Below, one piece after another: positions 1 through 6,610 of a stretch of DNA of 19,530 nucleotides. Below the pieces are notes generated by a model. That model was not told where the DNA came from. It did no database searches and was given only the letters and a program-made list of their open reading frames with translations. The position numbers and the translations under genes were made by a program. The number at the start of each line of letters is the position of its first letter. Positions within the stretch are counted from its first letter, which is position 1. Source of the DNA: Bacillota bacterium (GTDB lineage Bacteria > Bacillota > UBA4882 > UBA8346); the NCBI GenBank assembly GCA_023415835.1, contig JAEZJK010000118.1, forward strand, positions 1-19,530, written 5' to 3'.

Positions 1-1763
1 CGGGAGGCCCGCATCATTTTTTGGTCCATTTCGGCCAGGATCTGTTCCATTTGTAGGCTGATGCCGTGTTCGGAGCTGACCAGGCAGACCGCGCTGGACT
101 TTAACCTGTTACTCAGCTTGACCTCAGTCACCTTATCTGACAGGTGATCTTTGACCGCCTTCAGCAAAGTTTCGTTTTCCTTGCTCAATTCTTCGGTGGC
201 TTTTTTAGCCTCCTGATCCTTTTCGCTGTTCAGGTTGAGGTCGCCCCGGCTGATTGACTTGAAATGCTTGCTTTGGTACTCATGTAAACTCTCGATGGCG
301 AATTCATCGACCCGGTCGAAGAGGTAAAGCACCTCGTATCCTTTTTCCCGGAGGATCTCCATCTGCGGCAAACGTTCCACCGCGTTCCGGTCTTTACCGG
401 CGGCATAGTAAATTTCGGTCTGGTCGGCGGGCATCCGTTTCAAATACTCCGCCAAGGTGGTCAGGCCGTCCGCCTCTGCATGGGAGGAATGGAAAAGAAG
501 TAGACCCGTGAGTTTCTCCCGAGACTGAAAATCCATGTAAATACCGGCTTTGATTGCTTTGCCGAACTCTTTCCAGAAAGATTCGTATTTGGAGCGTTCT
601 TTATTTAAAAGGTTTTCCAAGGTTTTTAAAACGCTTTTTTCGAGGTTCTTGCCGATTAATTTCAATTGCCTATCTTGTTGCAGGATTTCCCGGGAGATGT
701 TGAGCGAGAAATCAGCGGAATCAACCAAGCCCCGGACAAATCCCAAATATTCCGGGATTAGCTCCTGACAATTATCCATGATAAAAACGTTCCTGGAATA
801 CAGCTTGATGCCTTGTTTAAAATCCCGGGTATAATAATCGAACGGCGCATGGGACGGAATATAGAGCAGCGCCGTATACTCCACAACTCCCTCAGCTTTG
901 GCGTGGATTACTTCCAACGGATCATTCCAATCGTGAAAGACATTTTTATAAAACTCGTGGTATTCCTCGGGAGTAATCTCGGCTTTATTCTTGATCCACA
1001 GCGGGGTCATGGAGTTTAGCGTCCTGGTCTCGACGGTGATTACCGGCGCGGCTCCTTCAATAACCTTCCCATCTTTATCAGTAGGCTTTTCTTCCCTAGT
1101 AAAGTCCATCTTGATCGGATAACGGATGTAATCGGAATACTTTTTGACCAGGTTTTGGATGGTATATTGGTTTAAGAAGTTTTCCTCGGATTTATCGGGA
1201 TTACGGTATTCTTCGTTAAGATTCAAAGTAATCGAGGTCCCGCGTTTCTCTAGTTCGACTTCCTCAATGGTATATTGACCGTCGCCGGTTGATTCCCATT
1301 TCACGCCTTTGGCAGCGCTAGGAGCTTTGGTAACCATGGTTACTCGTTCCGCAACCATAAAAGCGGAGTAGAACCCGACGCCGAATTGACCGATTAACTC
1401 GGTTTGATCTTGGTTTTGTCCCTGGCTTTGCAGTTTCTCCAGGAAAACCTTGGTTCCGGATTTGGCGATGGTGCCGATGTTTTCAACCACTTCGTCATAG
1501 GTCATGCCGATGCCGTTATCGGTAATGGTCAAACTGTGATTAGCCGCATCAACCGTCAAGTTGATCTGAAAATCCGAGTCGCCTTCAAGCAATTCCAGAT
1601 TGGTTAGGGACTGAAACCTGATTTTATCGATGGCGTCGGAAGCGTTGGAAATCAGTTCGCGCAAGAAAATCTCCCGATTGGTATAGATTGAGTGAACCAT
1701 CAGGTCTAATAACTGCTTGGTTTCGGCTTGAAATTGTTTGGTTTGTTTCATATGAGTATCCAT
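1..1763 (-). CDS. htpG: Molecular chaperone HtpG (Hsp90 family), 3' end cut by window
   Basis: ATP-dependent cytosolic Hsp90 chaperone that helps client proteins fold after stress. The reading frame is open to the window edge: 587 codons are present, so a few dozen C-terminal residues (the dimerisation tip) are missing compared with the usual 610-640. The N-terminal GHKL ATPase domain is clear: ELISNASDA around residues 36-44 with the catalytic Glu and the Mg-binding Asn, TDNGIGM at 81-87, and GQFGVGFYSAF at 125-135. The middle domain follows, with NVFIMDNC and NISREILQQ. The start is ATG at 1763, 9 nt after GGAGGT; an in-frame ATG at 1751 is a weaker alternative. The gene is divergent from the nucleoid-associated protein gene and has its own sigma-A promoter. 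No CIRCE operator was seen in front of it, so HrcA control is not supported. Family identity is very secure. Confidence 0.97.
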   Translation of the reverse strand, partial: MDTHMKQTKQFQAETKQLLDLMVHSIYTNREIFLRELISNASDAIDKIRFQSLTNLELLEGDSDFQINLTVDAANHSLTITDNGIGMTYDEVVENIGTIAKSGTKVFLEKLQSQGQNQDQTELIGQFGVGFYSAFMVAERVTMVTKAPSAAKGVKWESTGDGQYTIEEVELEKRGTSITLNLNEEYRNPDKSEENFLNQYTIQNLVKKYSDYIRYPIKMDFTREEKPTDKDGKVIEGAAPVITVETRTLNSMTPLWIKNKAEITPEEYHEFYKNVFHDWNDPLEVIHAKAEGVVEYTALLYIPSHAPFDYYTRDFKQGIKLYSRNVFIMDNCQELIPEYLGFVRGLVDSADFSLNISREILQQDRQLKLIGKNLEKSVLKTLENLLNKERSKYESFWKEFGKAIKAGIYMDFQSREKLTGLLLFHSSHAEADGLTTLAEYLKRMPADQTEIYYAAGKDRNAVERLPQMEILREKGYEVLYLFDRVDEFAIESLHEYQSKHFKSISRGDLNLNSEKDQEAKKATEELSKENETLLKAVKDHLSDKVTEVKLSNRLKSSAVCLVSSEHGISLQMEQILAEMDQKMMRAS

Positions 1764-1802
1764 CCCGTAGTTACCTCCGTATAATGTACATTTTCAATGT
1801 GT

Positions 1803-1831
1803 ATTCTAACAATTTTTCTCATTTCCTTCAA
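1803..1831 (-). promoter_or_regulatory. Sigma-A promoter of htpG
   Basis: On the minus strand TTGAAG (1831-1826) is followed after exactly 17 nt by TAGAAT (1808-1803). A TG dinucleotide one base before the -10 gives an extended -10. The distance to the htpG start codon is about 40 nt. Confidence 0.75.
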
Positions 1832-1854
1832 GTCTTGTGTCTGAATTGTAATAC

Positions 1855-1883
1855 TTGATTTGTTAAAAAACGAGTGTTATAGT
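1855..1883 (+). promoter_or_regulatory. Sigma-A promoter of the nucleoid-associated protein gene
   Basis: TTGATT (1855-1860), a 17-nt spacer, then TATAGT (1878-1883). It lies about 40 nt upstream of the ATG at 1922 and is back to back with the htpG promoter. Confidence 0.7.
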
Positions 1884-1921
1884 ATTGGATGGCTTTTTAA
1901 ATACTTGTAAGGAGTGGGGCT

Positions 1922-2938
1922 ATGAATAAACATGAAGTTAAGGTTGAAAATGTGATCTTACATATATTAGATACTAATCTCGGTACTCCGGTCCTATCGC
2001 ATAAAGAAATTGGACCGGATCAAGAGGGGTTTGATTTTATCGAGAATTTAGTTCATAAGATGTTGGCCGATGATAATGGAAAAAACGCCGTATTTTCTTT
2101 GGAGAACAACCGGATAAAGGAATTGTGCCAAAGTTTACTTCGGAAAGAGATCGATTTTGTGAATGTCAGCCGGGAGTTGGCCGGTATTTTTTATGATACA
2201 ATAGCCCATTACCCTGAGATCCCGCCGGCGGACTTGGCCTGTTTTCGGGTCTTGATAGATAATACTCCATACCTTGGCTGTTTCAAACTTAATTACCGGA
2301 CCAATTACATTCACCATGTCCAAAACGATTCCGGAATCAATGTAAATTTACTGGTTAAGCAAAAAACGGTATTGCCGGGGGAAAATCAAAGGGTCGAAGA
2401 GGGTTTTTTAGTTAATTTCAATGATCTGGGCCTACGGTTGGTGGAGAAAGAATTTGAGATCGACGGGGAAAAACAGTTTTATCTATCAAAAAAAATCCTG
2501 GGATGCGGCGATCAGTTATCAACTGCCGAGAAGGCTAAAATAATCAATAAGGTCGCCGAAAAAATCGGTAAAAAGTATCAAAATGAAAAGTACGATGTTG
2601 TAGCCCGCCTCCGTAAAGTTGTAGCGGAGGAGATGGAAGAAGGCAAGAATGTCAACGTTGGTAAAGTGGCCCGGGAAATATTCAAAGATGATCCGTCGGC
2701 GCAACGGGAGTACATCGAAGAGGTTCAACAGGCCGGAATCGAAGAGGCCGAGGTCCAACTTTCGGAAAAGATTACGGAACGCAAATTCCGAAACCATAAG
2801 ATCAAGACCGATACCGGGATTGAGATTAATTTTCCAGCGACCTATTATACTAACAAGGAAATGATCGAGTTTATCAATAACCCCAATGGGACTGTGTCGA
2901 TCCTAATTAAGAATGTGGCTAAGATCTCCAGTAAATAG
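1922..2938 (+). CDS. Nucleoid-associated protein, NdpA/YejK (37-kDa) family
   Basis: A 338-residue protein of the 37-kDa nucleoid-associated family (the YejK/NdpA type in E. coli). Members bind DNA or associate with the nucleoid; their precise role in Bacillota is not established. Supporting features are the N-terminal block beginning KVENVILHILD, an acidic/basic charged middle (residues about 200-280), and the C-terminal block with INFPATYYTNKEMIEFINNPNGTVSILIKN, which is typical of the family. The length is normal. AAGGAG lies 7 nt before the ATG. There is no signal peptide or membrane segment. The gene is monocistronic, with its own promoter and a strong terminator immediately after it. 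Confidence 0.85.
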   Translation: MNKHEVKVENVILHILDTNLGTPVLSHKEIGPDQEGFDFIENLVHKMLADDNGKNAVFSLENNRIKELCQSLLRKEIDFVNVSRELAGIFYDTIAHYPEIPPADLACFRVLIDNTPYLGCFKLNYRTNYIHHVQNDSGINVNLLVKQKTVLPGENQRVEEGFLVNFNDLGLRLVEKEFEIDGEKQFYLSKKILGCGDQLSTAEKAKIINKVAEKIGKKYQNEKYDVVARLRKVVAEEMEEGKNVNVGKVAREIFKDDPSAQREYIEEVQQAGIEEAEVQLSEKITERKFRNHKIKTDTGIEINFPATYYTNKEMIEFINNPNGTVSILIKNVAKISSK

Positions 2939-2947
2939 TTATTTAAT

Positions 2948-2975
2948 CAAATAGGGCGGTTTTCCGCCCTATTTG
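2948..2975. terminator. Bidirectional intrinsic terminator between convergent genes
   Basis: A perfect 12-bp stem (2948-2959 with 2964-2975), GC-rich at the loop end, with a TTTT loop and A/T flanks. It lies between the convergent nucleoid-protein gene and the nitronate monooxygenase gene and can serve both. Confidence 0.85.
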
Positions 2976-2991
2976 TCATCAATGGAATTTA

Positions 2992-4071
2992 TTATTTGCA
3001 CGATTTATATTCTTGCACCAAGGATTGGATTAACTTTTTTACCGGAATAATCTCTTTCGCCCGGTAAGCATTGGCCCCGGAAAAAGCGAATCCCCGTTTT
3101 AAATTGCCGCGTTGCGCATTTATCAAGGCCAGCGCAATGCAATATGGGCTTTTCTGATAATTGCAAGTGCTAATACAGTGAAAAGGGCATTTAAAAGGTT
3201 TGTTTTTGCCTTGGGCGACATCACTGATGAACTTATTTTTAATCGCCCGCCCTAACATCCCGACCGGGCTTTTAATGATTACCATGTCTTCCTCTTTAGC
3301 TTCCAGATAAGCCTTTTTAAACTCGGGGGCCGCATCACACTCATCGGTAGTCACAAAGCGGGTCGCCATTTGTACACCATCAGCACCTAATTCTAAAAAT
3401 TTTTTAATATCAGCGCCGCTGTATATACCGCCAGCGGCAATCACCGGGATTGATTTTTGATATTTTTCCTCGGCAACGTTTACTTCGGCTATCACCTTCG
3501 GAATTATATTTTCCAAAGCATAGTCGGTATTGTTGAGTTGCTCTTCGTTAAATCCTAAATGACCGCCGGCCAATGGGCCTTCCACCACAAAAGCGTCAGG
3601 GACATAGTTATACTTCTCGACCCAGCGTTTGGTAAGGACTGCGGCTGCTCTTGGCGATGAGACAATCGGCACCAGTTTGGTACGATCGGTTTTCTTTAAA
3701 TACTGAGGCAGATTTAAAGGTAGGCCCGCTCCGGAAAAAATGATATCGATGCCTTCATCAATAGCGGTTTTGACCATATCGGCGAAATTGGTTAGGGCCA
3801 CCATAATATTGACGCCTAAGACACCCTTGGTCATTTGACGGGCTTTTTTAATTTCTTTCTTTAACGCCAGTACATTTGCTTTTAAAAAATCAGATGCAAA
3901 ATCGGGCTCAAACATTCCAATCGAAGCGGCTGCAATTACTCCGACCCCGCCCTCATTGGCCACTGCCGAAGCCAAACCCGATAAAGAAATCCCAACTCCC
4001 ATACCACCTTGAATGATTGGAAGAGGGGCGATTAACCCCCCAAAGTTAAGCGCTTTAAGATTAGTATTCAT
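2992..4071 (-). CDS. Nitronate monooxygenase / FMN-dependent oxidoreductase (NPD family)
   Basis: A TIM-barrel flavoprotein of the 2-nitropropane dioxygenase/FabK-like family, 359 residues. Such enzymes oxidise alkyl nitronates using FMN; in anaerobes the true substrate is often unknown. Visible motifs are PIIQGGMGVGIS (18-29), GVGVIAAAS (42-50), NIMVAL (88-93), EGPLAGGHLGF (164-174) with the likely catalytic His171, AAGGIYSGADIKKFLELGADGVQMATRF (212-239, phosphate/FMN loop) and a C-terminal cysteine cluster C295, C299, C303, C311. I recall that cluster as common in clostridial homologues. AAAGGAG lies just before the ATG. The gene is downstream of the zinc-ribbon gene but separated from it by a terminator, so it may depend on readthrough or on a promoter I could not identify. 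Confidence 0.88.
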   Translation of the reverse strand: MNTNLKALNFGGLIAPLPIIQGGMGVGISLSGLASAVANEGGVGVIAAASIGMFEPDFASDFLKANVLALKKEIKKARQMTKGVLGVNIMVALTNFADMVKTAIDEGIDIIFSGAGLPLNLPQYLKKTDRTKLVPIVSSPRAAAVLTKRWVEKYNYVPDAFVVEGPLAGGHLGFNEEQLNNTDYALENIIPKVIAEVNVAEEKYQKSIPVIAAGGIYSGADIKKFLELGADGVQMATRFVTTDECDAAPEFKKAYLEAKEEDMVIIKSPVGMLGRAIKNKFISDVAQGKNKPFKCPFHCISTCNYQKSPYCIALALINAQRGNLKRGFAFSGANAYRAKEIIPVKKLIQSLVQEYKSCK

Positions 4072-4112
4072 AGAATTTCTCCTTTATTTAAGATATAGGT
4101 TGGTTCGGTAAG

Positions 4113-4144
4113 AAAAAAGCCTCTCCACATTGAGGTGAAGGGGC
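4113..4144 (-). terminator. Intrinsic terminator after the zinc-ribbon gene
   Basis: On the minus strand a stem (4144-4135 with 4128-4119, one internal mismatch, one G-U) closes a 6-nt loop and is followed by six T residues (4118-4113). It ends the zinc-ribbon transcript about 45 nt before the nitronate monooxygenase start. Confidence 0.65.
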
Positions 4145-4152
4145 CAGTTTTA

Positions 4153-4458
4153 TTAATAACTGCTTTTTCTAGTGTAACAGTCACTACAGTACACGGGACG
4201 GTCACCGCTAGGCCGGAAAGGGACCTGTGTGGACTTGCCGCAAGTTGCGCAGGTGGCAGGGTGCATTTCCCGAGATCGTGAGTGGAAGCCTTGCCTGGAA
4301 TTACCACCGCCATTCCGTTGTTTACGGACTGCCCGGCAGTCGGGGCAACGGCTCGGTTCATTTGCAAAACCTTTTTCAGCAAAAAAGTCTTGTTCGGAAG
4401 CGGTAAAAACGAAATTTGCCCCACAGTCGCGGCATTCTAAAGTTTTGTCTTGATTCAT
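4153..4458 (-). CDS. Small double zinc-ribbon protein
   Basis: A 101-residue hypothetical protein with four CxxC knuckles: C9/C12, C38/C41, C70/C73 and C91/C94. These form two zinc ribbons around a basic, Gly/Asn/Arg-rich linker (about 44-62). The N-terminal half, with EFVF-like and FFAEKGF segments and RCPDCR, matches the widespread probable zinc-binding domain proteins of Bacillota. The C-terminal half ends in the RPVYCSDC pattern. The function is unknown; nucleic-acid or protein binding is possible. The start is ATG 4458, preceded by AGGAGG. An upstream in-frame start at 4494 has no ribosome binding site and lies on the wrong side of this one. Confidence 0.85.
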   Translation of the reverse strand: MNQDKTLECRDCGANFVFTASEQDFFAEKGFANEPSRCPDCRAVRKQRNGGGNSRQGFHSRSREMHPATCATCGKSTQVPFRPSGDRPVYCSDCYTRKSSY

Positions 4459-4690
4459 AAAAAACCCTCCTAAAATATTTGCCCAGAATAGCATAGGGAG
4501 ATTACTATTATTTCCCCCAATTTTGAGGAATTTTTAAAAGGGTTAAATAAAGACCTCGCCAGATCTATTAACTTGAACTTATTAAGTATAACATTGAATA
4601 AATCAGAAGTAAAGGAAAGTATTTTTTGGAAGCGGCAAGAATACGGATTATCACCAACTTCCTCAATAGGACATAGGCTATTGGTATAAA
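4459..4690. other. Intergenic spacer without a recognised gene
   Basis: This part of the 402-bp gap between the zinc-ribbon gene and the DUF3298 gene is AT-rich and I see no gene, RNA or convincing promoter in it. The rest of the gap is the nested palindrome listed next and a short ribosome binding site region. Confidence 0.6.
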
Positions 4691-4792
4691 TCTACTTTGT
4701 TAAATTCAATAATTTAAGCTCGTTTTGAAAATAATCGCGAACGCTTTAACGCGTTATTTTCAAAACGTAAGTTCGCAATTTAACAAAGTAGA
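4691..4792. repeat. 102-bp nested palindromic element
   Basis: An outer inverted repeat of 16 bp, perfect (4691-4706 with 4777-4792), encloses an inner perfect inverted repeat of 14 bp (4721-4734 with 4754-4767). The centre at 4735-4753 is GC-rich, with CGCG at both ends. The architecture (outer stem, short unpaired joints, inner stem, small loop) is like a small non-autonomous mobile palindrome. It has no U-tract in either direction, so it does not look like an ordinary terminator. Confidence 0.75.
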
Positions 4793-4860
4793 AATAAGAC
4801 CTTCAACCTTTTAGCGGACTAAAAACGGGTTGTAGTCATTAATTAAGGGAGGGAGTTTTG

Positions 4861-5451
4861 ATGGTTTCAAGTAGCTTATGTTTGCAGGCGTTACTGAAAC
4901 AAGCGGGGACTACTTATCCAAAAGCGGTAAATCTTTCAAGCAAAGTGCGAAGCAAGGTTAATTCCGCGATTAAAAAAGCGGCCTTTGCGGCTATTCCTGA
5001 TTATAATCCGGGAACAAGCGTCAGTGAAGCTGTCAGCAGTTATAAGACTACTGTAAATATGAAAGGGATTTTAAGTTTACGGTTTGAGGATTACTATTAT
5101 CCTGAAATGGCGGCTCACGGAGTAACCGGGGTCAGCTCAGTAACGCTTGATCTTAAGACCGGCCATGAATACCAATTTTATCAACTTTTCTGTAAAGGGT
5201 TAAATTATCAAGCTGTGCTCAATCAAATCCTTCAAGCGCAAATTGTCGCGGAACAAATCCAATTACTCAAACCATTCGCGGGAGTATGTCCGGATGAAGA
5301 TTATTACCTTACCCCAGATAGTTTGGTCATGTATTATCAGCCATATGTCTATACTCCAGGCGCATACGGGGTATTGGAGTTTAAAATACCTTATTCGCAA
5401 ATCACCAGCATTATTGACCCATGTGGGCCGATTGGGAGGATTTTGCCGTAA
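4861..5451 (+). CDS. DUF3298-domain protein without signal peptide
   Basis: A 196-residue protein. The segment from about residue 65 to 190 resembles DUF3298/RsiV-like domains: FEDYYYPEMAAHG, then SVTLDLKTGHEYQFYQLF, then the characteristic block ending in YYLTPDSLVMYYQPYVYTPGAYGVLEFKIPYSQI. Proteins with this domain in Bacillota are usually anchored or secreted (RsiV anti-sigma factor, peptidoglycan deacetylase accessory regions). This one has no hydrophobic leader, only a short polar N-terminus rich in Ser/Lys. It may be cytosolic or a spore component, or it may have lost its anchor. AGGGAGGGAG precedes ATG 4861 with 5 nt spacing; a TTG just before it is an unlikely start. The gene stands alone between repeats. 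The function is unknown. Confidence 0.75.
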   Translation: MVSSSLCLQALLKQAGTTYPKAVNLSSKVRSKVNSAIKKAAFAAIPDYNPGTSVSEAVSSYKTTVNMKGILSLRFEDYYYPEMAAHGVTGVSSVTLDLKTGHEYQFYQLFCKGLNYQAVLNQILQAQIVAEQIQLLKPFAGVCPDEDYYLTPDSLVMYYQPYVYTPGAYGVLEFKIPYSQITSIIDPCGPIGRILP

Positions 5452-5528
5452 ATCTAAAAAGGCGTGAGGGGAAGTAATAGGGGAAGGTGGATTAGTATTG
5501 AATGTATAAAATTTTAAAGTTCTTAGCT

Positions 5529-5637
5529 ACCGCGGAGACACCAAGGCGCAGAGAGTAAATTTTTCAGAGGAATAATATTCTATTAACGCTTCAACTTTAA
5601 ATAACAGCTTAACGCTGCGTCTCTGTGCCTCTGCGGG
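5529..5637. repeat. Imperfect inverted repeat of the CCGCAGAGACGCAGAG type
   Basis: The left arm (about 5529-5553) and the right arm (about 5613-5637) are reverse complements at roughly 18 of 24 positions. The arms resemble the short GC-rich repeat with alternating GAGAC/GCAGAG words that recurs in many environmental bacterial genomes. The inside is AT-rich and has no gene. It occupies most of the 308-bp gap between the DUF3298 gene and coaW; I saw nothing else firm in that gap. Confidence 0.6.
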
Positions 5638-5759
5638 AGATTTATGTTTGTTTCTTAAGGAATAGACCAGATAATGGTTGATGGCCGTGTGCGAAAATTT
5701 TAGAGTTAAAAGAACGATTAGGAGCACGGGCCGCTTCACTGAGCACGGGTGCGATGATT

Positions 5760-6605
5760 TTAAATCGGCACTTCGGTAAAGGGCATATCCTGAACATAAG
5801 CGATAGCCGCGCCGGTGGCGGTCGCATATTCGGCATTGGGCGGGGTCACAAAATTAACATTATATAACTGATTGAGCTGGGCAAAGATCTCCTTGGACTG
5901 TGGGACATTGGTGAGGTTGCCGGTAAGCACCACATCCCGGGTATGATCGGTCCTGGTGGCGAAGATTGAAATCATCCCGATGGTTTGAAACACTAAGTTG
6001 ATGATGCCCAATGCTACATCCGCCTTGGTCGCCAGATCGCTCAGTTTTCCAAAGTTGGAAGCGGTGGTCTCTGGTGATAAACCAACCACAAGGTCATGGC
6101 TAATGTCGCTGATAGCCAAGTCGATATGGGCCAGACTGCCGCCTTGGGCGGTTTCGATCAGATCGTTGAAGTCCCTGACATTAAGCATCCGGTTGGAGAG
6201 ACCAAGCAGTGTGCCGCCGCCGACACCTGTGCCTCCAAGATAATTGACCCCGGATTGGTCAGCTTTGACTATGGCTGTTCCTGTACCCATGCTAACAATG
6301 ATCGCATTGGTCAGTCCGCTCAGGAAGAGCCCTCCGGTTCCAATCGCCCGGAACTCATCGATCTTACCGGTGGGAATTCCATATAGCTTGGCTGTGATAT
6401 AAGAAGAACCGACGCCGGTTACCATGATCCGTTCAATATCGGACAAATCCAATCGGTTGGCGTTTAAGAACTTACCGAAAGCCCCGTAAACCGAGGCAAT
6501 CGGATCGGTGGCCTTGGCCAGTAACGGACTGAAGATCTTCGAGTCATCAAAACCAATAATTTTAGTAGTGCTTCCCCCAATGTCAATCCCGATGATTTTA
6601 CCCAT
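5760..6605 (-). CDS. coaW: Type II pantothenate kinase
   Basis: Phosphorylates pantothenate (or pantetheine) with ATP, the first step of coenzyme A synthesis, in the cytosol. The 281 residues show the ASKHA fold signature: GIDIGGSTTKI at residues 5-15 (phosphate 1 loop), VTGVGSS at 62-68, IDEFRA with Glu84 at the position of the catalytic Glu of the staphylococcal enzyme, SMGTGTAIV at 105-113, and GGTGVGGGTLLGLS at 124-137. The length and motif order fit type II enzymes (CoaW), not type I or III. The start ATG lies only 5 nt after the OPT transporter stop, and its GGGAG ribosome binding site lies in the end of that gene, so the two are co-transcribed and probably translationally coupled. A BadF/BcrA-type kinase-like relative is a less likely alternative. 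Confidence 0.88.
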   Translation of the reverse strand: MGKIIGIDIGGSTTKIIGFDDSKIFSPLLAKATDPIASVYGAFGKFLNANRLDLSDIERIMVTGVGSSYITAKLYGIPTGKIDEFRAIGTGGLFLSGLTNAIIVSMGTGTAIVKADQSGVNYLGGTGVGGGTLLGLSNRMLNVRDFNDLIETAQGGSLAHIDLAISDISHDLVVGLSPETTASNFGKLSDLATKADVALGIINLVFQTIGMISIFATRTDHTRDVVLTGNLTNVPQSKEIFAQLNQLYNVNFVTPPNAEYATATGAAIAYVQDMPFTEVPI

Positions 6606-6610
6606 CTTGC

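Noticed and set aside
1764..1921. CIRCE operator in front of htpG
   Set aside because: No TTAGCACTC-N9-GAGTGCTAA-like inverted repeat is present between htpG and its divergent neighbour.
4068..4424. A 118-codon minus-strand frame overlapping the zinc-ribbon gene
   Set aside because: It overlaps the well-supported zinc-ribbon gene in another frame, has no ribosome binding site, and its translation has no domain pattern.
5722..5750. Direct repeat of GAGCACGGG downstream of coaW
   Set aside because: Only two short copies without any surrounding structure; likely chance.
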